Part shown: positions 7,328-16,260 of the stretch, in pieces
Position numbering within the stretch: the first letter of the stretch is position 1
Layout: each line of letters opens with the position of its first letter
Assembly (NCBI GenBank): GCA_030266525.1
Contig: JAJDIC010000010.1
Coordinates: 1-41,499 of the forward strand
Origin: Desulfovibrio sp. OttesenSCG-928-G15
GTDB taxonomy: Bacteria > Desulfobacterota > Desulfovibrionia > Desulfovibrionales > Desulfovibrionaceae
DNA length: 41,499 bases
Reading direction: 5' to 3'
Position numbers and translations under genes: made by a program
Notes under the pieces: model-generated
What the model was told of the DNA's origin: nothing
Databases searched by the model: none
Seen by the model: the letters and a program-made list of their open reading frames with translations, nothing else

Positions 7328-9394
7328 ATGATACGTAAAGTTATATTTCATTTGGGTGATTACAGTTCCGCGCCATTAATCCAGACCTTTTGCACGCGAA
7401 ACAAAGACGCCCTGGAAAAACAGAATTTTATCTTCCCGGAGCATATAACGGATGTATTTCCCTTGCCCCCATTCCCCATGACCAGTTGCTTTGCCGACTG
7501 CACAAACCATGACTTTCTTGCTCACTTGTTCCCCCCCAACGGGGATGAAGAGGTGAGCCTGCCCGATGGCCCCTCAACGCTTCGCGACTTGTGCCTCCGC
7601 TATCTTCGCAGTTTGGCAGAGCGTTATCAAAATACGGTTCAGGACTATACTCTTTGCTTTTCCTTTCCATTTTTTGTTTATGCGTTGCTTTGCACCCCCA
7701 AGAATGAGCAGTGGCCTGTATTTTTTAAAATTTTTTTCAAGACGGCAGAGTTTCATTATTTTATGGCACTGTCTGATCAAGCGACCTTCTTGCAGAGCAT
7801 GAATAGCCATCTGATGATAGCAGCAAAAATATCTACTTGGTCATTTAACACGATGACGTCATTATTCGACGTGGACTATGCCTCTTTAATACATACAATT
7901 GACGCATCATTTAAAGAGAGAAAAATCGTACTGCAATTCCAATCAGCCCAAAACAATACGTCTATTCTGGATGAGTTCCTGACGTTTGCACATATCAAAA
8001 AAGACGATACATTTGATCTGACCTCGCCCCATATTCCGTCACCACTCCCCAGAGACGTTCTCGGCTTTGTGGATGCCGTAAACCGTTCTTCTGCGTACTC
8101 TACTCCGGAAAATGGTCCTCTCCCGTTCAAATGGACAAATGAACATTCTTTACTCACTTCGGGTGAAGACCCGTTGCCCATTTTCTCTCCCAAGGAATAC
8201 AGCTATCTGTATCATAGATATAAAGCATCAAACAGCAAACTCGCGACAATGCTGGGCTACCGGCCGGAAGATCTCCCCCCGCTTGAGCCCCGGAAAAAAT
8301 GGACACCGGCTGCCAAAATATCAATAGAACAGGCACGCCGTTTCCTCTCCCTGCTTTCACAACCGGCCCGCAGGGCGCTTGAAAATATACTGCAACCGCA
8401 CCCTGAATATGAGCTGTGGCATGAACCCAGGGTAGTGCGGAGGGCCTTATCCGGGACGAGATATGCGAAAGACCAAGCCACCGTATCTGTTCTCACCCTC
8501 ACATACAACCATGAAAGGTTTATTGCGCAGAACATACAAAGCGTCATCGATCAAAAAACCGATTTTCCTGTTGAGCACATCATCGTTGATGACGGTTCCG
8601 CAGACGCAACACAGAGAATTATTCTTCAGTATGCAAAGGAATATGCGCATATTACACCCGTATTAAGAAAAGGAGGGACATACACTGACCTTTGCGGCCC
8701 AAGCCCTCGCAGGCTTTTTAACATGGCCTCAACCGAATATGTCTCCCTGTGTGACGGCGACGATTATTTCTGCGACCCGGACAAGTTGCAAAAGCAATAT
8801 ACCTTCTTGCGCGAAAACCCGCGCTACTCCATATGCTTCCACCCCGTTTTAATCGACTGGGAGGAAACTCCGGAAAGGAACTGCCTGTTTCCAGGGCCGA
8901 GGGACCTGCCCCCGCATAAGCAGCCCTATACCCTTACGGATCTGGTAAGGTGGAATTTCATGTCCACCTCATCTGTGATGTACAGGTGGCGCTTTCGTGA
9001 AGGACTCCCCTACTGGTTTTTTGAAAGTGCCCTGCCCGGCGACTGGTATTGGCATATGCTGCACGCGGAGGTGGGCAGAATAGGCATGCTTTACGAGGCC
9101 ATGTCCGTCTATCGCAGACACAGTGGCGGAATCTGGAAATACGCGGAAACCGATCTGGTGAGGCACAAAGAGAAGCATGGCGTTCGTGAACTGGGGACAT
9201 ACATAGCCATGGACAAGCATTTTGACGGGCGCTTTCGCAAGCTTTTTGCAGATCGGATACTGTGGGAATTTTCATTCCTCTATAAAATCTCCGTTGAAAA
9301 TAATATTGGCGAACCTTTTGAAAACGCGATTAAACTATTTCCGGAGTGGGCAACTGAGGTGTTGGAAATGATAAAGGGAAGCGGGCAAAAATGA
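7328..9394 (+). CDS. Two-domain protein: degenerate sulfotransferase-like N-terminus plus GT2 glycosyltransferase
   Basis: 688 aa, with the ATG at 7328 chosen because the first residues match a conserved start. Residues 1-45 (MIRKVIFHLGD..., then IQTF, then a KQNFIFP end) align by eye with the HiG.hKTGTTsIQ opening of P-loop sulfotransferase-like proteins, but the Lys-Thr-Gly-Thr nucleotide loop is replaced by YSSAP. Residues about 382-600 are a family 2 glycosyltransferase: VLTLTYNHERF, Asp421-Asp422-Gly423-Ser424 and Asp476-Gly477-Asp478-Asp479 as the metal/nucleotide-sugar site. It probably adds a sugar to a membrane-linked glycan in the cytoplasm; donor and acceptor are unknown. A C7 run lies at 7531-7537. 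It follows the LicD operon on the same strand. Confidence 0.85.
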   Translation: MIRKVIFHLGDYSSAPLIQTFCTRNKDALEKQNFIFPEHITDVFPLPPFPMTSCFADCTNHDFLAHLFPPNGDEEVSLPDGPSTLRDLCLRYLRSLAERYQNTVQDYTLCFSFPFFVYALLCTPKNEQWPVFFKIFFKTAEFHYFMALSDQATFLQSMNSHLMIAAKISTWSFNTMTSLFDVDYASLIHTIDASFKERKIVLQFQSAQNNTSILDEFLTFAHIKKDDTFDLTSPHIPSPLPRDVLGFVDAVNRSSAYSTPENGPLPFKWTNEHSLLTSGEDPLPIFSPKEYSYLYHRYKASNSKLATMLGYRPEDLPPLEPRKKWTPAAKISIEQARRFLSLLSQPARRALENILQPHPEYELWHEPRVVRRALSGTRYAKDQATVSVLTLTYNHERFIAQNIQSVIDQKTDFPVEHIIVDDGSADATQRIILQYAKEYAHITPVLRKGGTYTDLCGPSPRRLFNMASTEYVSLCDGDDYFCDPDKLQKQYTFLRENPRYSICFHPVLIDWEETPERNCLFPGPRDLPPHKQPYTLTDLVRWNFMSTSSVMYRWRFREGLPYWFFESALPGDWYWHMLHAEVGRIGMLYEAMSVYRRHSGGIWKYAETDLVRHKEKHGVRELGTYIAMDKHFDGRFRKLFADRILWEFSFLYKISVENNIGEPFENAIKLFPEWATEVLEMIKGSGQK

Positions 9395-9585
9395 CCGCCC
9401 TGCCTGACGTTTTCACTCTCAATGCAGATATGCGGTTTTGAGCCCCCCTCACGCCGATATAACTCGCGGTCGCAGCCGCGAACCTTTGAGTACCTGCATT
9501 GTGTTCTGCCCTACCCGATATGGCGTTGGGCTCTTCCCTCACATTTTTTCTTACCATTCCGGAAGTTGTGGAAGGAGAAAACCTC

Positions 9586-11712
9586 ATGATTGATGGAACC
9601 ATGTTGCCAAGAGGCTTTCTGCTCGCTCCCCGACAAAAAGCTATCCCCATTGATAAGTGGGAGAAACTCCATTTTGGCAATTTCCAACTGCTATTCGAAA
9701 AGTCAAACAGTATTGCAGTTTCATCTATACCGGGGCGACATGTAGTTATCCTCGGAACAGCTATCGACGTAAGATGTGCCAAGCGTATGGAGCGGGAGAT
9801 TACGGATGACTTTATACATTCTTCTTTAGAGGATATCCTTTCTGCCCTCGATGATATTGCCGGAAGGTACGTAATATTACTCATTGAAAACAACAAAGCC
9901 ATAGTCATCGGCGATGCGACCAACACCAAGACTATCTCATACTCAACCCAAGGCGATTTTGTTGTCTCTTCCCACCCGACCCTCATAGCAAAGATAAATT
10001 CTGCAACACCAAATGCCGTGGCCGAGGAATATCTGGCTCTACACGGGCCGACGAGCAGCTTCTGCTACCCTGGTGACATGAGTCCGTGGAATGAAATCGC
10101 TTTTTTGACCGCTAATTGTTACATCACCTCGGAGCGGGAACTTGTCAGATTTTGGCCCCGGGAAGAGATACAAAGCCTGCCAACAGCCGATGTTGCCGAA
10201 CTCCTTTTATCTGTTTTTTCCGCGCAGTGGCAGAATATCGCCATGCGCGATCGTCCGGTGATTCTTTCTCTCAGTGCGGGGATTGACAGCAGAATATCTC
10301 TGGCCGTAGGCCTTCATTACTTTCCAACGCTGAGAACGTTTTGTTATAATCGTACAAATACAGACTACTATCGCGCCGATGCGAGTATCTCAAACGAAAT
10401 TGCTAATGATTGTAACCTGAACCATACTATTTTTACATGCTCTCCAGACAGTGTTCCGGATTCTTTTTTCAAAAAGCAGTCTCATGTTGATATAATCAAT
10501 CTTCGGCGCCCTGAGGCCTTTGTCTTACAAAATCATTTTGACCATGATTCCTTGCACATTCACTCCATACTGACGGATGCGGTGAAAGAGTCGGTTTTCT
10601 TCTGGACACACGGCAATCGCGTGCAGAACCTGCATCAGCTTTTGCACTCAGCGCATTTCCACCCGACAGAGGCCCTGCTTGGTCCCTTGGATTCATGGAC
10701 CCATCGTTCCCGTTTTTGGCAAGCCGTTCAGTGCGGTATTCGCGCAGAGCAGCTATACCACTGGGAGGCCCACCACTCGAAAGCCAAATCCTTGTGGCTG
10801 CAAGAGAGGGATGCCGTTTTTGAAAGTCTCGCCCTGTTCAATTGCCGAAGATTGATGGCAGCGCTTTCTACAGTCCCCATGCACGACATCGCCAATGGCG
10901 CGGCGCTGCAAGAAGCTCTGGAACTCGCCAGCCCGCCCCTGGCCCGCTACCCTCTGAACAAACAATACGCCACGCTTATTGAACCTTTTGCCCACGCAAA
11001 GATGCATCAGGAATATGATGCCGGCGACCTTGCATCGCTCGACAATGGCCTCCCCCTGCTTCTTTTCGCTTATGTGCCCCCGGACTATATCAAACGCATC
11101 ACCCCCCTTCTTCCAAAGGCGCCGCCCATTACTCTATGCGCGCCCCTATGCTGGAGGGAAGAGTATCGCCAGGTTTGCGCAGAGCAAGGCTGGGTAACGG
11201 GCCCTCTGATGCCGGCAAATTCGTTTCCCCGGGGATTGGCTTGCTACGACGAGCAGGTAACCACCCAGGCAAATTCATTGTGGATAACGGATATTCTTCC
11301 ACCAAAGTCACCGAAGGGGCTATTTACGTATGCGGGATTCCTTTCCACCCGACCGCTTGCCTGCTTGCCGGTGAAGCAGTTATTTGATGGGGCCTGCAAA
11401 ATATATTACGCAAAAAACGCCTTTGCCGCTGCAACGCTGATGGGCAAGAGTAAAGATTTTGCCATCTGGGGTGCTGGAGAATACTATAATCTGTATATTA
11501 AAGACATTGTGAACAATGATATATATAAAGATAAATGCAAGTATTTCATAGAAAGCAGCCCGTCAGCAAAAACAATCGACGGCATTAATGTGATAACTCC
11601 GGAGATGGCTATTGCTGAGCCTGCGGATATTACAATTGTAGCCACTTTGCATCATGAAGTGATTTTAAAGGAAGCCAAACGAGTGGGCATCAAGCATATT
11701 ACGTTCATATGA
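9586..11712 (+). CDS. Asparagine synthase-like amidotransferase with C-terminal Rossmann-like domain
   Basis: The 708-aa product starts at the ATG preceded by GGAAGGAG at 9570-9577; an upstream frame extension lacks a ribosome site. Residues 1-200 resemble the N-terminal half of AsnB but the protein does not begin Met-Cys, so the glutamine-hydrolysing nucleophile is missing. The PP-loop is LSAGIDSR at 229-236, matching the ATP-binding SGG.DS motif of asparagine synthases. Residues from about 624 (FAIWGAGEYYN) form an extra NAD-binding-like or sugar-acyltransferase-N-like fold. In O-antigen loci such proteins are believed to amidate uronic acid carboxyls; that fits the diacetamido-uronic acid genes to the right. 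It has a 191-bp leader after the previous gene, holding a six-pair hairpin (9464-9481) but no convincing promoter. Confidence 0.83.
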   Translation: MIDGTMLPRGFLLAPRQKAIPIDKWEKLHFGNFQLLFEKSNSIAVSSIPGRHVVILGTAIDVRCAKRMEREITDDFIHSSLEDILSALDDIAGRYVILLIENNKAIVIGDATNTKTISYSTQGDFVVSSHPTLIAKINSATPNAVAEEYLALHGPTSSFCYPGDMSPWNEIAFLTANCYITSERELVRFWPREEIQSLPTADVAELLLSVFSAQWQNIAMRDRPVILSLSAGIDSRISLAVGLHYFPTLRTFCYNRTNTDYYRADASISNEIANDCNLNHTIFTCSPDSVPDSFFKKQSHVDIINLRRPEAFVLQNHFDHDSLHIHSILTDAVKESVFFWTHGNRVQNLHQLLHSAHFHPTEALLGPLDSWTHRSRFWQAVQCGIRAEQLYHWEAHHSKAKSLWLQERDAVFESLALFNCRRLMAALSTVPMHDIANGAALQEALELASPPLARYPLNKQYATLIEPFAHAKMHQEYDAGDLASLDNGLPLLLFAYVPPDYIKRITPLLPKAPPITLCAPLCWREEYRQVCAEQGWVTGPLMPANSFPRGLACYDEQVTTQANSLWITDILPPKSPKGLFTYAGFLSTRPLACLPVKQLFDGACKIYYAKNAFAAATLMGKSKDFAIWGAGEYYNLYIKDIVNNDIYKDKCKYFIESSPSAKTIDGINVITPEMAIAEPADITIVATLHHEVILKEAKRVGIKHITFI

Positions 11713-11759
11713 TTACGGACGACAGGCAATTGTGCCCGTTATTTCCCCAATTACTTGAA

Positions 11760-12965
11760 TCAACCTAATACCCTTTGAACAGTTTTTCGTATTGCCCTGT
11801 ATGATGTAACGGAAACAGTATGCACTACCCTGTTTTGAGTTATCAAGTAGATCAGTATAAGACGAATTTTTTTTAATAACGGCAGGCTTAAAAAAAACTT
11901 TGAAACGACCTCTTCAATAGACAGCTGCTTCTCTCGCAGAAGTTGCTGCAGCCGAGGAGAGAACGTTTTCTTGCCAAATGTATGTACTGCATGCTCCAGC
12001 CCGACACGCTCAACCATCAACTGCGGCCTGACAAAGTCGAAAAATTTTTCTCCCGCCATTGTGAAAACGGTTATTTGTGATAATCCGTACTTACTGTCTT
12101 CGGAAGTCGCCTTGTCAATAAAATGCCATGCATCTTCTATCCGAACATCTGCGGCGGACCTGTTTTTCAATACATTGCATCGCACACAACAGGGCCGTAC
12201 CCCACCGAACATAATGAAAACTCGTCCAAAGGGGTCATCCATTTTTGTTTTAAAATATGAGGAACCATCAGCAAAAACGGCCTCAACCCCCCAAGCTTGC
12301 CAGCTTTTACGCTTGGCTCTCATATTTAACGCAATAAGGCCGGAGCCGTTTTTCCTGTCCAAATACTCTTTATACTTGTCAATTACGTTGTAATTGGGCG
12401 TCCCGCCACAACGAAAATCAACCAACACCCAATCCTTTCGATCAGGAAAGGCTCTTCGTAAAGAGAGTATCTGGCATGGGGTTCCTATAACAAACGCGTT
12501 TGGGGTCGAAAGGATAGCGCGAAATGCATCCACAGTGTAACTCGGCGCATATTTTGAGCCCATTATTTGGGGGATTTCATGATGGTCATGTAACAAAATG
12601 TGTGAGACGCGTAGCGATTGAAGGTTAATAGCAGCGCCTGTTACTGTGTATCCGGAATTAAGCGCCGTCGTCACCAATGCCGAGCCAATACCACCGGATG
12701 AACTTTTGTAACGCACAGCAAAATCTGTATTATAGCCAATATATATCGCTAGAGGATCATGAAAGTCGACTGCTTCATCCGGATTAAATACCCTGCAGAC
12801 AGAAATACATTTTTTACAATCAACACATGATTCATCCGCCGTGGCAACATATTCGCCATCCATATCAAGGCTGATGGAAATGGCTTCAACAGGACATATA
12901 GCCGCGCAGACGCCACATCCGGAACATTCCCCAGCATTTTTATCATTAATATTCTGATATTTCAT
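11760..12965 (-). CDS. FrhB-like iron-sulfur protein (coenzyme F420 hydrogenase/dehydrogenase beta-subunit family)
   Basis: 401 aa, ATG at 12965 with AGAGGA a few bases upstream. The N-terminus carries two ferredoxin-type clusters: Cys14-x2-Cys17-x2-Cys20-x3-Cys24-Pro and Cys47-x2-Cys50-x2-Cys53-x3-Cys57. The rest (SSGGIGSALVTTAL, IGTPCQILSLRR, DFRCGGTPN, GGVRPCCVRCN) is the FrhB N- and C-terminal domain pair. Members bind a flavin and move electrons; those found in polysaccharide loci, often beside pyruvyl transferases as here (16261), have no settled role and are thought to reduce a sugar or nucleotide-sugar intermediate. It is divergent from the WbpG-type gene and convergent with the asparagine-synthase-like gene, separated by 47 bp. 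The base composition is more AT-rich than the genes beyond 30 kb. Confidence 0.86.
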   Translation of the reverse strand: MKYQNINDKNAGECSGCGVCAAICPVEAISISLDMDGEYVATADESCVDCKKCISVCRVFNPDEAVDFHDPLAIYIGYNTDFAVRYKSSSGGIGSALVTTALNSGYTVTGAAINLQSLRVSHILLHDHHEIPQIMGSKYAPSYTVDAFRAILSTPNAFVIGTPCQILSLRRAFPDRKDWVLVDFRCGGTPNYNVIDKYKEYLDRKNGSGLIALNMRAKRKSWQAWGVEAVFADGSSYFKTKMDDPFGRVFIMFGGVRPCCVRCNVLKNRSAADVRIEDAWHFIDKATSEDSKYGLSQITVFTMAGEKFFDFVRPQLMVERVGLEHAVHTFGKKTFSPRLQQLLREKQLSIEEVVSKFFLSLPLLKKIRLILIYLITQNRVVHTVSVTSYRAIRKTVQRVLG

Positions 12966-13023
12966 TACGCGTAATCCTCTGTCATTAATGGGTCGAAATG
13001 GCGTAGCAGTTGAGAAAAGAGTA

Positions 13024-13032
13024 TGCTATACT
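13024..13032 (+). promoter_or_regulatory. Extended -10 promoter candidate upstream of the WbpG-type gene
   Basis: TGCTATACT is an extended -10 element (TGn plus TATACT, five of six consensus bases), about 117 bp before the ATG at 13149 inside a 183-bp divergent intergenic region. No good -35 lies at 16-18 bp; TTGAGA at 13010 is only 11 bp away. Extended -10 promoters do not need a strong -35, so this remains plausible. Confidence 0.45.
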
Positions 13033-13148
13033 AGCTTGTGTCCAAAAACTCTTGCTGTGGCAAGATGTTGTGGTTACTTTTCTATCACATTTTTTTGAGG
13101 TTTTGGACTTTTTTAGTGCCCCTTGACCGGACACGATTGGAGACTGCT

Positions 13149-14237
13149 ATGGAATATAAAAGATGCTGCCGGTGTATCATGGACACAACTGCGCCTATCC
13201 GCTTTAATGACGATGGCGTTTGTGGCTACTGTCAGAATTACGAATCTAACGAAGCGAGAATTACAGCTCAAGGCAAATACACCTCCGATAAACTCACTTC
13301 ATGCATTGCAGACATTAAGCGTAATACAAGCCACGCAGGGTATAACTGCATTCTTGGCGTCAGTGGCGGCGTAGATAGTTCCTATATTTGTTATTTATTC
13401 AAGCAATGGGGAATTCGACCGTTGCTGGTTCATTTGAATAACCATTGGAATGCGCAAACAGGTGAGCATAACATCCAGGCGCTACTCGACTATACTGGGT
13501 TTGATTTATTCAACTACACAGTAGACTGGGAAGAGTTTCGTGAAATGCAAAAAGCGTATTTCAAGGCATCCGTTGTTGACGTCGAAGTACTTACCGACCA
13601 TGCGCTCATGGCGCTACTCTACCAGAAAGCCACAGAATTGGGGATCAAGACAATTGTCACCGGTATGAACCGGGCGACAGAGTTTATCATCCCCCGTGGC
13701 TGGAATTATACGAAATGGGATGTGGATAATATTCGGGATATTTGTTCGCGTTATTCTTCCGTTACAATAAAATCATTCCCCACGTATGATATACTCAAGG
13801 CTCGTGGAAGCTTTGTTGCTTTTGATCCACTTCAGTATGTGCCGTATCATCAAAAGCAGGCCATAGAGATTATGGAAAAAGAATTCGGGTGGCAAAAGTA
13901 CACCGGCAAGCATTATGAATCAGTTTTTACCAAATTTTATCAAGCGTACTATTTGCCGACCAAGTTTGGGATTGATAAACGCCTCGTCCACCTTTCAAAT
14001 TTGATCTGGTCCGGGCAAATTACCCGCCAGGATGCTTTGCAAGAAATTAAAAAGCCGCTTTACCAAGCGGGTGAACTTGAGGCGGAAAAAGAGTATGTTC
14101 TGGACAAACTCGGATTTTCCAACCAGCAATGGGAAGAAATAATGGTTATGCCGCCCGTTCCGCATACTTTTTTCGCCCATGCGGATGCAGAGCTGTATGA
14201 AAAAGTCCGGTTGGCGGCTGCGAGCTATTATATGTAA
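13149..14237 (+). CDS. wbpG: N-acetyl sugar amidotransferase, WbpG/PseA type
   Basis: 362 aa. The start is the ATG with TTGGAG at 13136-13141; the frame extends upstream to 13038 but that part is low-complexity hydrophobic and lacks a ribosome site. The N-terminus has paired cysteines (Cys6, Cys9, then Cys25-x2-Cys28), probably a zinc site, followed by the PP-loop VSGGVDSSY (Ser72-Gly-Gly-x-Asp76-Ser). The family converts an N-acetyl to an N-acetamidino group on nucleotide sugars, as in Pseudomonas WbpG (ManNAc3NAmA) and in acetamidino-nonulosonic acids. WbpB-, WbpD- and WbpE-type genes at 24.6-29.4 kb make the Pseudomonas-type substrate likely. The HisH/HisF-like ammonia-supplying partners usual for WbpG are not visible here and may lie outside. 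The body is AT-rich, suggesting transfer. Confidence 0.86.
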   Translation: MEYKRCCRCIMDTTAPIRFNDDGVCGYCQNYESNEARITAQGKYTSDKLTSCIADIKRNTSHAGYNCILGVSGGVDSSYICYLFKQWGIRPLLVHLNNHWNAQTGEHNIQALLDYTGFDLFNYTVDWEEFREMQKAYFKASVVDVEVLTDHALMALLYQKATELGIKTIVTGMNRATEFIIPRGWNYTKWDVDNIRDICSRYSSVTIKSFPTYDILKARGSFVAFDPLQYVPYHQKQAIEIMEKEFGWQKYTGKHYESVFTKFYQAYYLPTKFGIDKRLVHLSNLIWSGQITRQDALQEIKKPLYQAGELEAEKEYVLDKLGFSNQQWEEIMVMPPVPHTFFAHADAELYEKVRLAAASYYM

Positions 14238-14274
14238 ACGCTGCGAACATAATACTTATTGTTTTGAATCTTAT

Positions 14275-16134
14275 TCACAACAGCTTTCCGCAGTCCCATA
14301 TTTCATATTTACTGTCTCGTAAGACAAGCCCCCCCCCTTCCTTTATGGCAATATAAAAAGGAAGCTCAGAAAGACGTAGCTTCTGCAAGTCATGCTGCGT
14401 AAAACATATAAACCGGCAATGAATTGTATGCAAAAATGCAGCTGCCTCGCTCTTATTCTCGGCACGCAACAAAGGCCAGTAAGGTTTTGCGAATAAATAC
14501 CCTGGAATACTCGCCAGATATGGAAAAAGAATATCTCCCGGATCGCTGAGAAGCATGATCTGATTTTTGCCGCAAAGCGCCAGACAGTCACGCAATATGG
14601 CGTGGTATTTTTCAAAAAATTCTTTCTGATAATGGAAGTTTGCGTACCAATTGAGCGAAGAGCGACATGTTAATATAAAACAAACGATAAGAACAACATA
14701 CGACACTCCAAAGGTCACTACCCCACCGTGTTGACCAAGTCTTTCTACAAGTAAAAAAAACGTTAATGCCCAAAAAATATACTGGTGCAATGCATATCTG
14801 ACATTTGTCAGCAACAGTTTAAACCCGGGAATGGTTATAAAGAGAGTCAAACAGACAATAAACATCTCCCCCAGGCGACGGCTGGTACCCTGAACACCCA
14901 GCAAAAATATGCACGCACTCAAAAGACCCGCCAGCGGCAGTACATACCCGCTTTTTGAAAGTGAACCGGCCAGGCGCTTAAACCATGAATCATATTGTGC
15001 AATCAATTCTTCTCGGTACTTTGTTATACGCTCCCAATTCGCTGTTCCTTTAAATGGCGCCCTTCGCCATGTACTTCCATACAGTTGTCCAGTTTTTCTG
15101 TAGGCGATGACATACTTACTTCCCCCAGCCAATCCCCCGATGCAGCACGATATGAGGACAAAGATACAATCGCATTCAATACCCCCTCCCCAAACATAGG
15201 AAACTGGTACTCCGATAACAAAATACACACTCAAGGCCATAACGGTCAGATAAGCCCCAATGGCATGTGCATCAATCGTTACATAGGTCAAAACTCCCGC
15301 TGCTACTGCGATATATACCGCATGTTCGGAAGGGGCACTGTTAAGTGAGTGTGCCAAAATCAGACACAAACAGGTGAGAGGAATCATCCTGTATGGTTCT
15401 CTGGTAAGGCGGTAGATCGGAGCCCGCCAGTCAGGAGGGGAAAAAGCAAGAATCGCTACCCCCATCCCGCACCACAATGAATCCGTGAAGTATAGTCCGG
15501 CAGCAAATAGCGCCATAATATAGCAGGGAATAATGAGCTGAAAGGCTGTATGTAGAGCTGTGTCAAGATGCCATGCCGGTTTTATGCCAAGGAAGCTTCT
15601 CGCGAATACCAAATACGCCTCATATGACAGCCCGTGTGCCGTCCGTACATATTGCGTGCGAGAAGCTTCCAGCGCAAACGGCAAGGGCCCTTCACAGTTT
15701 TCGAGCAAGTATCGGGCATTGCCGATATAGGTGATGGGATCGTGGTGATACGGGGCCTGCCCGGCATTGCGGATAAGGTGCGCAAAAACTAAGACAAGAA
15801 AGGCAACCCATAAGCCTGCTGCGAATAAATCAACACTGCCAATATCTGGGAAGCGGAAAAGCGGAAAAGCCAGAGGGGCGCACAGCGCAAGCACTGCAAT
15901 ACAAAGCCCCAACGGCAGCGCGGTTATCACCAGGGGTCTGCCTCTGCAGCCCAAGAGCAGACAGAGCAATGAGCAAAACGCGATGTAGTGAGGAGTAAGG
16001 GCCACCCCTACACCAAAGAGCACCAGAGGAGACACCCTCAATGAAGGCGCCGTTGCCACAGCCAAAGAGCCCAAGGCGAGCCCGACAAGCGCAACATACA
16101 CAATTAACAGAGGAGATTTCAGTCGGGCTAGCAT
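14275..16134 (-). CDS. Polytopic membrane protein, putative GT-C glycosyltransferase
   Basis: 619 aa from the ATG at 16134, with weak AGAGG 12 bases upstream; an in-frame TTG at 16257 would add 41 non-hydrophobic residues but has no ribosome site. About twelve hydrophobic segments alternate with short loops. After the first spans comes HHDPITYIGNARYLL near residue 150, which resembles the acidic motif in the first periplasmic loop of GT-C enzymes, and the last ~120 residues are soluble. GT-C enzymes use polyprenyl-phosphate sugars on the periplasmic side; a Wzy-type polymerase is an alternative. A nine-base G tract (14329-14337) encodes the Gly-Gly-Gly 17 residues before the end. It is the last gene of the minus-strand block, three bases after the pyruvyl transferase if the TTG start were used. 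Confidence 0.75.
   Translation of the reverse strand: MLARLKSPLLIVYVALVGLALGSLAVATAPSLRVSPLVLFGVGVALTPHYIAFCSLLCLLLGCRGRPLVITALPLGLCIAVLALCAPLAFPLFRFPDIGSVDLFAAGLWVAFLVLVFAHLIRNAGQAPYHHDPITYIGNARYLLENCEGPLPFALEASRTQYVRTAHGLSYEAYLVFARSFLGIKPAWHLDTALHTAFQLIIPCYIMALFAAGLYFTDSLWCGMGVAILAFSPPDWRAPIYRLTREPYRMIPLTCLCLILAHSLNSAPSEHAVYIAVAAGVLTYVTIDAHAIGAYLTVMALSVYFVIGVPVSYVWGGGIECDCIFVLISCCIGGLAGGSKYVIAYRKTGQLYGSTWRRAPFKGTANWERITKYREELIAQYDSWFKRLAGSLSKSGYVLPLAGLLSACIFLLGVQGTSRRLGEMFIVCLTLFITIPGFKLLLTNVRYALHQYIFWALTFFLLVERLGQHGGVVTFGVSYVVLIVCFILTCRSSLNWYANFHYQKEFFEKYHAILRDCLALCGKNQIMLLSDPGDILFPYLASIPGYLFAKPYWPLLRAENKSEAAAFLHTIHCRFICFTQHDLQKLRLSELPFYIAIKEGGGLVLRDSKYEIWDCGKLL
14329..14337 (-). repeat. 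Poly-G tract (G9) near the 3' end of the membrane protein gene
   Basis: Nine consecutive C on the + strand, G on the coding strand, encode Gly-Gly-Gly in frame. Gain or loss of one base would replace the final ~17 residues: G10 gives a short alternative tail ending in Arg-Gln, and G8 reads past the present stop. The effect on function is unknown. Confidence 0.85.
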
Positions 16135-16260
16135 TTGGTACGGGAACCTCTGGAAACGACCGGAAAAAAGGAAGGGGGTTGCTTCTTGAGCGTAGCCTCC
16201 CCCGCCTGAGACAAACTTTTGCAAAGCAGAAATGCTTTTCAAAGGTACTCTGCGCAAGAA

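Noticed and set aside
9586..11712. Ordinary asparagine synthetase (asnB)
   Set aside because: No Cys2, an additional C-terminal domain, and the location in a glycan locus argue against a primary asparagine role.
15408..15415. GGCGGTAG, the core of the ops/JUMPstart anti-termination element often found in O-antigen loci
   Set aside because: It lies inside a coding region on the opposite strand to the gene and has no 5' leader context; a chance match is more likely.
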